Part shown: piece after piece, positions 7,910 through 17,116 of the stretch
Numbering within the stretch: position 1 is the stretch's first letter
Layout: each line of letters starts with the position of its first letter
From: Desulfonatronovibrio hydrogenovorans DSM 9292
GTDB taxonomy: Bacteria > Desulfobacterota > Desulfovibrionia > Desulfovibrionales > Desulfonatronovibrionaceae
NCBI RefSeq assembly: GCF_000686525.1
Contig: NZ_JMKT01000012.1
Coordinates: 62,001-126,000 of the forward strand
Length of the DNA stretch: 64,000 nucleotides
Direction of reading: 5' to 3'
Made by a program: the position numbers and the translations under genes
The notes under the pieces: generated by a model
Seen by the model: the letters and a program-made list of their open reading frames with translations, nothing else
Databases searched by the model: none
What the model was told of the DNA's origin: nothing

Positions 7910-9682
7910 ATGTGTGGTATTTGTGGAGAAATCCGGTTTGATAACAAGGAAATTACGCCTGATGCAGTTTACAGGATGTCCAGGGCCATGGTTCCCAGGG
8001 GGCCGGACGGGTCGGGCCTGGTTCAGCTGGGCAGACAGTGCCTGGGTCATCGAAGACTCAAGATTGTGGATCTGAGCGAAAAGTCCAGACAGCCCATGAT
8101 CGATTCTGAGCTGGGGCTGTCATGTGTGTTCAACGGGATGATCTATAATTTCAAGGAGATCCGGGAAGAGCTTGCTGCCCAGGGTTACAGGTTTTTTTCC
8201 GATGGGGATACAGAGGTAGTTATCAAGGCCTACCATCACTGGGGCATGGAGTGCGTGGACCGGTTCATGGGCATGTTTGCCTTTGCAATAGTCGAGCGCG
8301 ATTCAGGCCGGGTTGTTCTTGGCCGGGACCGCCTGGGCATCAAGCCCCTTTATTATGCCGAAAAAAACAGCAGTCTTTTGTTTGCTTCTTCTCTTCCGGC
8401 CATTCTGGCCACTGGAGCGGCAGGTCCGGAAATAGATCCGGTTGCTCTGCATTACTATATGAGCTTTCATGCGGTGGTGCCAGCCCCGCATACCATGCTT
8501 CTGGATGTGCGCAAGCTGGGTCCGGCAACCCTGATGACCATTGAACCGGATGGGGAAAAAAAAGAGACGGTCTATTGGAGGCCGGATTACAGAAGAAGTT
8601 CCCAGGACCAGCAGAGGTCTTTTGAAGAGTGGCAGGATCTGGTTATGGACTCCCTGCGCAAGGCTGTTCAAAGGAGAATGGTGGCTGACGTGCCGGTTGG
8701 AGTTCTTTTGTCCGGCGGGCTGGATTCCAGCCTGGTGGTGGGCCTTCTGGCTGAGGCCGGAGTCAGGGACCTCAAGACATTTTCCATTGGTTTTGAGTCA
8801 GTGGGCGGGGAACAGGGAGACGAGTTCAGGTATTCGGACGTTATAGCCAGACATTTCAGCACTGACCATCATAAGATCAGGGTCAGATCAGGAGAGGCCC
8901 TGGCCAATATCCAGAATTGTGTCCGGGCCATGTCTGAACCCATGGTCAGCCATGACAATATCGGTTTCTATCTCCTTTCTAGAGAGGTCTCCAAAAAGGT
9001 CAAGGTGGTCCAGAGCGGACAGGGGGCAGACGAGATTTTCGGTGGCTATCACTGGTATCCGCCTCTTATGGACAGCCTTGACCCAGTCCAGGACTACTCC
9101 AAGGTGTTCTTTGATCTTGATCATAAAACCTATGCCCAGACAGTTAACCCGGAGCTGGTGCTGGAAGATTTCAGCAGCCGGTTTGTCCGGGACCATTTTG
9201 AAAAGGAGGGGGCGGATCGGACCATAGATATGGCCATGCGGCTGGATTCTCTGATCATGCTGGTGGATGACCCGGTAAAACGGGTGGATAACATGACCAT
9301 GGCCTGGGGCCTGGAGGCCAGGGTACCTTTTCTTGACCACGAGCTGGTGGAGCTGGCAGCCCGGATTCCACCTGAATACAAGGTGGGCCAGGGAGGAAAG
9401 TTTGTCCTTAAGGAGGCCTCCAGAAAAGTGATTCCTGCTGAGGTCATTGACCGGCCCAAGGGATATTTCCCGGTTCCGGCCCTCAAATATCTCAAGGGTG
9501 ATTTTCTGGATTTTGTCCGGGATGTCCTGGCTGATCCCGGAGCCAGAAACAGAAGGATTTTCCAGCAGAAGCATCTGGACAGGCTTTTGGATAATCCCCA
9601 GGAAGAGATAACCCCCCTTGGATCATCCAGGCTCTGGCAGGCTGCACTCCTGGAACTGTGGTTTCAAACCCATGACATCTGA
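7910..9682 (+). CDS. asnO: N-acetylglutaminylglutamine amidotransferase (asparagine-synthetase-like)
   Basis: A 590-residue class II glutamine amidotransferase fused to an asparagine-synthetase-type ATP-pyrophosphatase domain. Cys2 of MCGICGEI is the N-terminal nucleophile. The synthetase domain has the PP-loop SGGLDSS (about residues 268-274). The neighbour is an acetyltransferase/ATP-grasp synthetase, so this is the NAGGN-type enzyme rather than AsnB. In the known pathway (Sinorhizobium, Pseudomonas) it amidates N-acetylglutaminylglutamine to the osmolyte NAGGN. AAGGGG precedes the ATG. It is the first gene of a three-gene unit, 17 bases before the next. A plain asparagine synthetase is the alternative, made unlikely by context. 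Confidence 0.9.
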   Translation: MCGICGEIRFDNKEITPDAVYRMSRAMVPRGPDGSGLVQLGRQCLGHRRLKIVDLSEKSRQPMIDSELGLSCVFNGMIYNFKEIREELAAQGYRFFSDGDTEVVIKAYHHWGMECVDRFMGMFAFAIVERDSGRVVLGRDRLGIKPLYYAEKNSSLLFASSLPAILATGAAGPEIDPVALHYYMSFHAVVPAPHTMLLDVRKLGPATLMTIEPDGEKKETVYWRPDYRRSSQDQQRSFEEWQDLVMDSLRKAVQRRMVADVPVGVLLSGGLDSSLVVGLLAEAGVRDLKTFSIGFESVGGEQGDEFRYSDVIARHFSTDHHKIRVRSGEALANIQNCVRAMSEPMVSHDNIGFYLLSREVSKKVKVVQSGQGADEIFGGYHWYPPLMDSLDPVQDYSKVFFDLDHKTYAQTVNPELVLEDFSSRFVRDHFEKEGADRTIDMAMRLDSLIMLVDDPVKRVDNMTMAWGLEARVPFLDHELVELAARIPPEYKVGQGGKFVLKEASRKVIPAEVIDRPKGYFPVPALKYLKGDFLDFVRDVLADPGARNRRIFQQKHLDRLLDNPQEEITPLGSSRLWQAALLELWFQTHDI

Positions 9683-9699
9683 GGAAAGGAAGGCTGGAC

Positions 9700-11436
9700 A
9701 TGGCGCACAAGTACAAGAAAGACCATCGGTTTGACCGCAGCAATGTTCCTTCCCTGCGCAGCTGGGAAAGCAAAAACCTAGCACCCGGGATCAAGGCCGA
9801 AGATGACGTGGTTTTGGATTGCGGTTGGGGAAGACTGATTTTTGGACACACCTTCAAGGATCAGGAAAAACTGGTGCAGGCTATTCTTAAGGAGACGCCC
9901 GGCAAAAGAGATATCGCCATCTATCTCCGGGATCCCCACGTTGTCCTGTCTCTGGCCCCTCAGGACCTGTTCATGGATCCTTCACACACCTACCGGCTGT
10001 GGCTTGATAATTACCTGCCGGGCAAGGCCCTGCCCAAGCGGTTTGTGATCCGCAGGATAAGTTCCCTGGAGGATTGCCGGGCAGTGAACCGGATCTATTC
10101 CACCTGGGGCATGGTCAATTCCAGTGAAGATTTTATGTGGAAAAACCGCAAATCAAGGAAGATCGTGATTCTTGTAGCTGAAGATGTGGACCGCAGGCAG
10201 ATCATCGGTACTGTGACCGGTGTGGACCACAAGGCCGCCTACAGTGATCCGGAAAATGGTTCAAGTTTGTGGTGTCTGGCTGTGGATGCCCAGGCCCCTC
10301 ACCCTGGGGTTGGAGAGGCAATGGTCCGGCATCTGGCTGAAAACTTCATGGCCAAGGGCCGGTCATATCTTGATCTTTCAGTTATGCACGACAATAAACA
10401 GGCCATTGCCCTGTATGAGAAACTCGGTTTTCAGAGGGTTCCGGTCTTTTGTATAAAGAGAAAAAATCCCATAAACGAGCCCTTGTTCACATCCACCCCT
10501 GAAACCAGTCAACTAAACCCCTACTCCACCATTATCATCAAAGAGGCCAGAAGAAGGGGGATCAGCGTGGAGGTCCTGGACCAGGAGTCGGGTCATTTCG
10601 CCCTGACCCTGGGCGGAAGAACAGTTGTCTGCTGGGAATCCTTAAGTGAGATGACCAGTGCCATTGCCCTGTGCCGGTGCGATGACAAGTCCCTCACCAG
10701 AAGGATTCTGCGCAGGGCCGGACTGAATGTGCCTGAACAGATCAAGGCTGGAAACAGGGAAGAGAATCATGTTTTTCTGCAGAAACATGGTTCCCTGGTT
10801 GTCAAACCGGCCAGGGGGGAGCAGGGTGCGGGCATCAGTGTTGATGTCCGTGGTCCTGATGGTCTGGACAAGGCCTGCAGGGCCGCTTCCAGAGTCTGCT
10901 CTACTGTTTTGCTTGAAAATTATGTTCAGGGGCAGGATCTCCGGATAATTGTCATTGATTTCAAAGTGGTTGCCGGAGCTGTTCGCAAGCCTGCAGAGAT
11001 CGTGGGAACAGGCAGACACACCATCAAAGAGCTTATCCAGAAGCAGAGCAGGCGAAGAAGGGCAGCTACTGGAGGGGAAAGTAAAATACCTCTGGATGGT
11101 GAAACCAAACGTTGTGTGGCCCAGTCCGGATATGACCTGGAGAGTATCCTTCCGGCTGAAGAACGCCTTGAGGTCCGCAAGACAGCCAACCTCCATACCG
11201 GAGGAACCATCCACGATGTTACAGAAAAGCTTCATCCCGAGCTTGTCCGGGCAGCTGAGCATGCGGCCCGGGCCATTAATATACCTGTGGTGGGTCTTGA
11301 TTTCCTGGTCAGTGATGTGACCGGGCCGGAATATGTGATCATTGAAGCCAATGAACGTCCGGGACTGGCCAATCATGAGCCCCAGCCCACGGCCCAGAGA
11401 TATGTGGACTTCCTCTTCCCCCAGACAGTTGTTTAA
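9700..11436 (+). CDS. ngg: N-acetylglutaminylglutamine synthetase (GNAT + ATP-grasp)
   Basis: A 578-residue bifunctional protein. The N-terminal half has a GNAT acetyltransferase fold (about residues 110-250; DNKQAIALYEKLGFQRVPV at the acetyl-CoA end). The C-terminal half is an ATP-grasp ligase similar to RimK/cyanophycin synthetase (LVVKPARGEQGAGI; VVGLDFLVSD; IIEANERPG). This domain pair is diagnostic of the enzyme that acetylates glutamine and joins two glutamines in NAGGN synthesis. GGAAAGGAAGG precedes the ATG. It sits between the amidotransferase and the M42 peptidase, as in other NAGGN clusters. Confidence 0.9.
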   Translation: MAHKYKKDHRFDRSNVPSLRSWESKNLAPGIKAEDDVVLDCGWGRLIFGHTFKDQEKLVQAILKETPGKRDIAIYLRDPHVVLSLAPQDLFMDPSHTYRLWLDNYLPGKALPKRFVIRRISSLEDCRAVNRIYSTWGMVNSSEDFMWKNRKSRKIVILVAEDVDRRQIIGTVTGVDHKAAYSDPENGSSLWCLAVDAQAPHPGVGEAMVRHLAENFMAKGRSYLDLSVMHDNKQAIALYEKLGFQRVPVFCIKRKNPINEPLFTSTPETSQLNPYSTIIIKEARRRGISVEVLDQESGHFALTLGGRTVVCWESLSEMTSAIALCRCDDKSLTRRILRRAGLNVPEQIKAGNREENHVFLQKHGSLVVKPARGEQGAGISVDVRGPDGLDKACRAASRVCSTVLLENYVQGQDLRIIVIDFKVVAGAVRKPAEIVGTGRHTIKELIQKQSRRRRAATGGESKIPLDGETKRCVAQSGYDLESILPAEERLEVRKTANLHTGGTIHDVTEKLHPELVRAAEHAARAINIPVVGLDFLVSDVTGPEYVIIEANERPGLANHEPQPTAQRYVDFLFPQTVV

Positions 11437-11459
11437 CTAAATTTGGCAAAAAAAAGCTT

Positions 11460-12641
11460 ATGGAAAAAAAACTATCCATTGATATGCACTATCTGAAAAG
11501 GATCATGAGTGATCTGCTGAACATTCCCAGTCCCACCGGGTATACCGACAAAGTGGTTCACTTTACCTGTAATGAGCTGGATAAACTGGGCCTGTCCCAT
11601 GAGCTGACCAGGAGGGGGGCCATCAGGGCGGACATCAAGGGGGCCAGATCTTCTCCAGACCGGGCTGTTGTGGCCCACCTGGACACCTTGGGGGCCATGG
11701 TCACCAAGCTAAAGCCCAATGGCAGGCTGAGCCTGACCTCAATAGGGACCTGGTCCAGCCGGTTTGCTGAAGGGGCCAGGGTGAGCATTTTCACTGATTT
11801 TGGAGCCAGAAGGGGTACCATCCTGCCCCTTAAGGCTTCAGGTCATGCCTATGACACGGAAATAGACTCCCAGCCTGTTTCCTGGGATAATGTAGAGGTC
11901 CGGGTGGATGAAGACGCTCTGTGCCGGGAAGATCTGGAAAATTTGGGGATTAATGTGGGTGACTGGGTGGCTGTTGATTCTCCTCTGGAAATAAGTCCAG
12001 GGGGATACGTCAATGCCCGGCACCTGGACAACAAGGCAGGGGTGGCTGTTCTTCTGGCTGCTGCAAAGGCAGTGGTTGAGACCGGAACCAAGCTGCCCAT
12101 TGACTGTCATCTCCTGTTCACCATTTCCGAAGAGGTGGGATCTGGTGCATCAGCTGTGCTGCACGGGGACGTGGCTGAAATGGTCAGTATTGACAACGCT
12201 CCTATCATTGAGGGCCGCAACCGTTTTGAAAAAGGGGTCACCCTTTGCATCAAGGACTCCAGCGGTCCTTTTGATTATCACCTGACCCATCTTTTGATTG
12301 AGCTTTGTCAAAGACATAAGATTCTGCACCAGCGGGATGTGTTCCGGTACTATCGGTGTGATGCCGCTTCAGCCATTGAAGCCGGCAATGACCTCCGTAC
12401 CGCCCTGGCCTGCTTTGGAGTGGATGCCTCCCACGGCCATGAACGGACTCATCTGGGTTCCCTGGAATCCCTGACCCACCTGTTGACCGTTTATATGCAG
12501 AGCCCTCCGGTGACAGAGAGGGATCGCAGATATCTGGGTCCCATTAATGGTTTTACTGAGCAGCCCCTGGCCTCGGCTCAGGAGCCCGAAGCCCAGTCAT
12601 GCAGGATCGGATCCCAGGAAACTCCGGAAGCAGCAGATTGA
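11460..12641 (+). CDS. M42-family metallopeptidase of the NAGGN system
   Basis: A 393-residue dinuclear-zinc aminopeptidase of family M42/M28. Ligand motifs are AHLDTLGAM (His and Asp), HLDNKAGVAVLLAA (bridging Asp), ISEEVGSGAS (catalytic Glu pair) and HERTHLGSLES (C-terminal His). In NAGGN clusters a peptidase of this kind is the regular third gene and is thought to turn over the dipeptide or trim its precursors; this role is inferred. The gene begins 23 bases after the synthetase with a poor Shine-Dalgarno in an A-rich tract. It converges with the hydrolase gene 50 bases downstream. Confidence 0.85.
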   Translation: MEKKLSIDMHYLKRIMSDLLNIPSPTGYTDKVVHFTCNELDKLGLSHELTRRGAIRADIKGARSSPDRAVVAHLDTLGAMVTKLKPNGRLSLTSIGTWSSRFAEGARVSIFTDFGARRGTILPLKASGHAYDTEIDSQPVSWDNVEVRVDEDALCREDLENLGINVGDWVAVDSPLEISPGGYVNARHLDNKAGVAVLLAAAKAVVETGTKLPIDCHLLFTISEEVGSGASAVLHGDVAEMVSIDNAPIIEGRNRFEKGVTLCIKDSSGPFDYHLTHLLIELCQRHKILHQRDVFRYYRCDAASAIEAGNDLRTALACFGVDASHGHERTHLGSLESLTHLLTVYMQSPPVTERDRRYLGPINGFTEQPLASAQEPEAQSCRIGSQETPEAAD

Positions 12642-12691
12642 AGTGCCTGGCTAGCTCCTGGTCCAGACAATCTGCCCTTTTGACAGGGCCT

Positions 12692-13522
12692 TTAAGGCCC
12701 TCCATCTGGTGAGTATCTGGAAAAAAAATCATCAAGGGATTCCAGGTAGCTGACCTCGCTCTCCATAAACCCGGTGTTGTGCCCGCCCCTTATTTCCTGA
12801 AAATGTTTGGGCTCGGTTGCAGATTCGTAGAGGCGCTGCCCGTGGGAGTGGGGAATTATCTCGTCGTCCGGACTGTGAATGATGAGGGTGGGTGCGGATA
12901 TATTTCTCAGTTTATCCAGGGTATTATATTCAAAACGGGACAGAAGCCGCACCGGCAGAAACCTGAACAGCTCCGAGCCAAGGTCAATGACACTGGTGAA
13001 GGTTGATTCCAGAATGACTCCGGCCGGATCGGTCTTTGCGGCAAGGTCGGCAGCCACAGCTCCACCCAGGGATCTGCCGAAGATGAAAATTCTGTCCGGA
13101 TCAATTCTCCTGGTTCCCACCAGATAGTCCCAGGCAGCCCGGGCATCAGCGTAGGTATTAATCTCGCTGGGTTTTCCGGAACTCCGTCCATAACCCTGAT
13201 AATCAAAGATCAGAACAGACACGTCCAGGGAATGCAGGTAGCTGATGGTCTGCAAGCGGTGGGATATGTTGCCGGCATTTCCATGGCAGAACAGGACCAC
13301 TGCCCGTTCCTGGGCTGCAGGGATGAACCAGGCATGAACCCTGTTTCCGTTTCTGGAGTCAATGTATACCTCCTGGAAACCCAGTCCGATCTGGGCCGGA
13401 TCTCCCTGCAGGCTGGAATAGGGCACATAAACCAGACGATGCTGAAAAAAATAGGCATATCCCAGAAAAACCAGGTAAAAAAAGAAAAAAATGCCAGAAA
13501 GGGAAGCAATTACTTTAAACAT
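12692..13522 (-). CDS. Membrane-anchored alpha/beta hydrolase (BEM46/ABHD13-like)
   Basis: A 276-residue serine hydrolase. An N-terminal hydrophobic helix (about residues 4-28) serves as membrane anchor or signal. CHGNAGN forms the oxyanion region and GRSLGG (about residue 150) holds the nucleophilic Ser. An Asp (SPDDEIIP) and a His (GGHNTG) complete the triad. The substrate is unknown. It is the second gene after the M48 protease (24-base gap), suggesting an envelope-associated pair. A small AGGGCC/GGCCCT hairpin spans its stop codon. Confidence 0.8.
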   Translation of the reverse strand: MFKVIASLSGIFFFFYLVFLGYAYFFQHRLVYVPYSSLQGDPAQIGLGFQEVYIDSRNGNRVHAWFIPAAQERAVVLFCHGNAGNISHRLQTISYLHSLDVSVLIFDYQGYGRSSGKPSEINTYADARAAWDYLVGTRRIDPDRIFIFGRSLGGAVAADLAAKTDPAGVILESTFTSVIDLGSELFRFLPVRLLSRFEYNTLDKLRNISAPTLIIHSPDDEIIPHSHGQRLYESATEPKHFQEIRGGHNTGFMESEVSYLESLDDFFSRYSPDGGP

Positions 13523-13546
13523 AATGTTTTCTGCCGGTTGAAAGAC

Positions 13547-14551
13547 TTAAAACCACCTGTTTCGTCCAGGACTCCTCCAAAGTCTTTGTTGATCTGGAAG
13601 CAAATCATCCGGTAGAGCCAGGTATCCATAGCCAGGGTTTCTGGTCTGTTTTTTATTATCTTGGGCCAGACTAATCAACCGTTTAATTCTGTCCTCTGTT
13701 CTGGGATGAGTTCTGAGAATGGATGGCAGGTCGGATTTTCTGCCCGGGAACAGAAAGCCGCTCCACCAGACCGGGACCTTATATTCTAGCCTGGCCAGGG
13801 CCCTGGCCAGCCCCAGTGGATCATTGGTGAGCAGTGCCGCATCCAGGTCCGCATCCCACTCCCTGGTCCTGGACAGGGCCAGCTGCATGATGGCGCTGAC
13901 AGTAGGGGCCAGGATGAGCACTGCTATTGCCCACCAGGAAATCCGGTAACCCTCCATCAGGATCAGGGGAAGGTTGATCAACAAAAGGATCTGGCCACCC
14001 AGAGCCATGAATCCTGTCAGACGGCTGACTGCATCGGCCATGTTCATAATCCGGGTGTCGTTGTTTCTGATGTGGCTGATTTCATGGGCCAGAACTGCCT
14101 GGAGTTCCCTCAAGTCCAGGGCTTCAAGTAAACCGCCGGTCACAGCAATGACAGGCCTTTTTCTGTTGCCCAGGGAAAAGGCGTTTATGGCCGGGCTCGG
14201 CACATAATAGAGATCCGGGGTCCGGATCAGGCCGGCTTTATGACTGATTTTTCCAAGGATTTCATAAAGGGCCGGGATTTGTTCCGGCTTCAGCCGGCCG
14301 GCCTTGTATGCGTGCAGCACCAATGCCGGCCATGGAGAGAACATCCATGAGCCGGCGGACAGAACGCCTCCTGCTGCCAGGGCCCATAAGATCCCAGTCC
14401 TTCCGGCCATGAGCCAGCCCAGGAGAATAAGCAGACCGGCCATAACGGATATGATCAGGACGGAGTGAAACAGGTTCAGCCACTTGTGGCCTGTATAGTT
14501 CTTGCTATTCATAATCACTGCAGCTACATGGCCGTGCCTTGTGCTGTCCAT
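13547..14551 (-). CDS. htpX: HtpX-like M48 zinc metalloprotease
   Basis: An integral membrane zinc endopeptidase of family M48 involved in membrane protein quality control. It is 334 residues long from the 14551 ATG. Two N-terminal transmembrane helices (about 30-75) come first, then the catalytic HEISH motif (about residue 155). Two more hydrophobic segments follow (about 180-235), then the third zinc ligand in SRTREWDAD. An ATG at 14512 (MNSKNYTGHK) is an equally good start and would remove 13 residues; neither has a clear Shine-Dalgarno. The gene is transcribed with the downstream alpha/beta hydrolase. Confidence 0.85.
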   Translation of the reverse strand: MDSTRHGHVAAVIMNSKNYTGHKWLNLFHSVLIISVMAGLLILLGWLMAGRTGILWALAAGGVLSAGSWMFSPWPALVLHAYKAGRLKPEQIPALYEILGKISHKAGLIRTPDLYYVPSPAINAFSLGNRKRPVIAVTGGLLEALDLRELQAVLAHEISHIRNNDTRIMNMADAVSRLTGFMALGGQILLLINLPLILMEGYRISWWAIAVLILAPTVSAIMQLALSRTREWDADLDAALLTNDPLGLARALARLEYKVPVWWSGFLFPGRKSDLPSILRTHPRTEDRIKRLISLAQDNKKQTRNPGYGYLALPDDLLPDQQRLWRSPGRNRWF

Positions 14552-14867
14552 GGTTCAGGGGTATTGTCTTGACTTGGGAACGGGTCGCCACTTAAAAAAT
14601 CAACATTAAGGCCTGGATCACAGCCTGGCTCAAAGGTGATTTTTTCGGAGTAGTTGAATTTCTTTTAGAAGTTACCCTGATTTTTTCCCTGGAATTATCA
14701 GACATTTTTATATAACTAAAACATTCCTGCCAAAAATCAAATCAATCTGTTTTTTTGATTTCAGGTTTTTTTCGAGCACTGTTACGGTAGATGGAATTAA
14801 TAACAGTCATCGGCTGGTCCAGTCTGGATAAGGGACAATCAGCCATAGCCCTTTTAAGAGGATGTAC
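14552..14867. other. Intergenic region between htpX and nrdJ
   Basis: About 315 AT-rich bases between divergent genes. It has several T-runs and a weak AAATCAA/TTGATTT hairpin near 14737-14763. I looked for a cobalamin riboswitch B12 box and for tandem NrdR boxes and found neither convincingly. Promoters for both flanking genes must lie here, but I cannot pick them. Confidence 0.35.
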
Positions 14868-17105
14868 ATGAAACCCAGCAAGATGCCCCAGGATACGGTT
14901 GAACCTGTTATAAGCGACAATGCCAGAACTGTCTTGACCAAACGATATCTGCGGAAAGGAGAGGACGGACAGCCTGTCGAGGATTTCAGGGCCATGTTCT
15001 GGAGAGTTGCTTCCAGCATTGCCAATGAGGAAAAAAAATATAAAAAATCAAGATATAAGGCAGATGAGCTGGCTGGAATTTTTTATACCCTCATGACCGA
15101 GTACCGCTTTCTGCCCAATTCCCCGACCCTGATGAACGCCGGAACAGACCTGGGCCAGCTGGCCGCTTGTTTTGTCCTTCCGGTGGGGGACTCCATGGAG
15201 GAAATTTTCGATGCCATAAAGCATGCAGCCCTTATTCATAAATCTGGAGGCGGGACAGGCTTTTCCTTTTCCAGGCTGCGGCCCAAGGACAGCCGGGTGG
15301 GCTCCACCGGGGGAATTGCCTCAGGTCCCATCTCTTTTTTAAGGATCTTCAACACCGCCACTGAGCAGGTCAAGCAGGGAGGCACCCGTCGCGGAGCCAA
15401 CATGGGAATAATGAGGGTGGATCATCCGGATATCATCGATTTTATCCGGGCCAAGGAAAGGGATGGAGAGCTGAACAACTTCAACCTGTCCATCGCCCTG
15501 ACTGAAGAGTTTATGCAGGCAGTGGAGAATAATGAGGAATATGTACTGATCGCTCCGCATACCAAAAAAGAGAAGGGAAGGCTCAAAGCAGTTGAAGTAT
15601 TTTCTCTGCTGGTCCAGAAGGCCTGGGAGAGCGGTGATCCAGGGATAATATTTCTGGACCGGATCAACCGCGACAATCCCACCCCAGCCCAGGGCGAGAT
15701 TGAAAGCACAAATCCGTGCGGAGAACAGCCCTTGCTGCCTTATGAGGCCTGTAACCTGGGCTCCATCAATCTGGACAGGTTTTACGCCCCTGACTCTGAT
15801 GACGGCATCGACTGGGAAGCACTCAGGGATACGGTACATCTGAGTGTCCGATTCCTGGACAATGTCATTGATGCATCAAGGTATCCCTTGGACAAGATCA
15901 CCCAGATGGTGAACAAGAACCGGAAGATTGGCCTGGGAGTCATGGGCTGGGCTGACCTATTGTTTCAGCTGGAGATACCATACAACAGTCACAAGGCTTT
16001 GAAGCTGGCGGAAAAAGTCATGGGCTTTATCCAGAATGAGTCCAAGTCGGCTTCCAAGCTCCTGGCCGAGGAAAGAGGGCCCTTTCCGGCCTACAACGAG
16101 TCGGTCTATGCCAGGCAGAATCTCGGGCCTTTCCGGAATGCCACCACCACCACTATTGCTCCCACCGGGACCCTGTCCATTATAGCCGGGTGTTCTTCCG
16201 GAGTTGAACCACTCTTTGCCCTGAGCTTTGTTCGCCAGGTCATGGACGGGGAAAGGCTTGCAGAAGTTAATCCCCACCTGGAGGAGGCCCTGAAAAAGAG
16301 CCGGAGTCACAGCCCCAAGCTTATGGAGGAGATCAGTCAGAAAGGCAGCATCAGCAGGATGGACTTTCTGAATGAGAATCTGCGGGAAGTGTATGTTACT
16401 GCCATGGATATTGAGCCGGAATATCACCTTAAAATGCAGGCTGCATTTCAGAGGTACACGGACAACGCTGTATCCAAGACAGTCAATCTGCCCCATGAGG
16501 CAACCAAGGAGGACATCTGGGATATCTACTGGATGGCCTATGAGCTGGGATGCAAGGGAGTAACGGTCTATCGTGACGGGTGCAAAAGCTCCCAGGTCCT
16601 GTGTACCGGCGACGGTGAAAAGGCCAGCCAGGAGAAAAAGGAAGGCCGGCTGAGTGTTCAGGAGCGGCCGGAGGTGGTTTACGGCTTTACCCAGAAGGTC
16701 AGGACTGGTCTTGGAGAGCTTTACCTGACTGTCAACGAGGTTGATGGCAGGCCTTTTGAGGTGTTCGCTACCATAGGCAGGTCAGGCCGATCCATTACTG
16801 CCAAGGCTGAAGCCATTGGCAGGCTGGTCTCCTTGGCCCTCAGGTCGGGCATAGCAGTAGAGGATGTTGTCAAGCAGATCAAGGGAATAGGAGGAGAGCA
16901 TCCGGTCTTCCAGAAAAAAGGACTGCTGCTGTCCATACCCGATGCAGTGGGCTGGGTTTTGGAAAACAGGTATATGCAGGGAACCAAAACCGTCGGCAGC
17001 CATGCAGGGCTGAGCCGTCCTTCCTGCCCTGACTGCGGCAGCGAGCTGGTCTTTCAGGAAGGATGTTTTGTCTGTTCTTCCTGCGGCTACACCAAATGCG
17101 GATAG
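14868..17105 (+). CDS. nrdJ: Adenosylcobalamin-dependent (class II) ribonucleotide reductase
   Basis: Reduces ribonucleotides to deoxyribonucleotides using B12 and works with or without oxygen. It is 745 residues long. Motifs include SPTLMNAG, the substrate-site stretch NPCGEQPLLPYEACNLGSINL (split here), the TTIAPTGTLSII loop, and a C-terminal zinc-ribbon-like CPDCGSEL..CSSCGYTKCG that supplies the reducing cysteines. AAGAGG at 14856-14861 sits six bases before the ATG at 14868, so I prefer it over the ATG at 14862. The histidine kinase gene begins 11 bases after the stop codon. Confidence 0.95.
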   Translation: MKPSKMPQDTVEPVISDNARTVLTKRYLRKGEDGQPVEDFRAMFWRVASSIANEEKKYKKSRYKADELAGIFYTLMTEYRFLPNSPTLMNAGTDLGQLAACFVLPVGDSMEEIFDAIKHAALIHKSGGGTGFSFSRLRPKDSRVGSTGGIASGPISFLRIFNTATEQVKQGGTRRGANMGIMRVDHPDIIDFIRAKERDGELNNFNLSIALTEEFMQAVENNEEYVLIAPHTKKEKGRLKAVEVFSLLVQKAWESGDPGIIFLDRINRDNPTPAQGEIESTNPCGEQPLLPYEACNLGSINLDRFYAPDSDDGIDWEALRDTVHLSVRFLDNVIDASRYPLDKITQMVNKNRKIGLGVMGWADLLFQLEIPYNSHKALKLAEKVMGFIQNESKSASKLLAEERGPFPAYNESVYARQNLGPFRNATTTTIAPTGTLSIIAGCSSGVEPLFALSFVRQVMDGERLAEVNPHLEEALKKSRSHSPKLMEEISQKGSISRMDFLNENLREVYVTAMDIEPEYHLKMQAAFQRYTDNAVSKTVNLPHEATKEDIWDIYWMAYELGCKGVTVYRDGCKSSQVLCTGDGEKASQEKKEGRLSVQERPEVVYGFTQKVRTGLGELYLTVNEVDGRPFEVFATIGRSGRSITAKAEAIGRLVSLALRSGIAVEDVVKQIKGIGGEHPVFQKKGLLLSIPDAVGWVLENRYMQGTKTVGSHAGLSRPSCPDCGSELVFQEGCFVCSSCGYTKCG

Positions 17106-17116
17106 TGCCTGGCAAG

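Noticed and set aside
8888-9574. 228-residue minus-strand frame inside the amidotransferase gene
   Set aside because: It is antisense to a gene with clear catalytic motifs and has a Shine-Dalgarno-poor start, so it is a shadow frame.
10642-11376. 244-residue minus-strand frame inside the ATP-grasp gene
   Set aside because: Antisense to conserved ATP-grasp motifs. No domain recognised.
12685-12701. AGGGCC/GGCCCT inverted repeat between convergent genes
   Set aside because: Short, tight loop, and no T-run on either side. Too weak to call a terminator.
14552-14867. Possible cobalamin riboswitch or NrdR boxes before nrdJ
   Set aside because: I found no B12 box or convincing tandem NrdR palindrome in the AT-rich gap.
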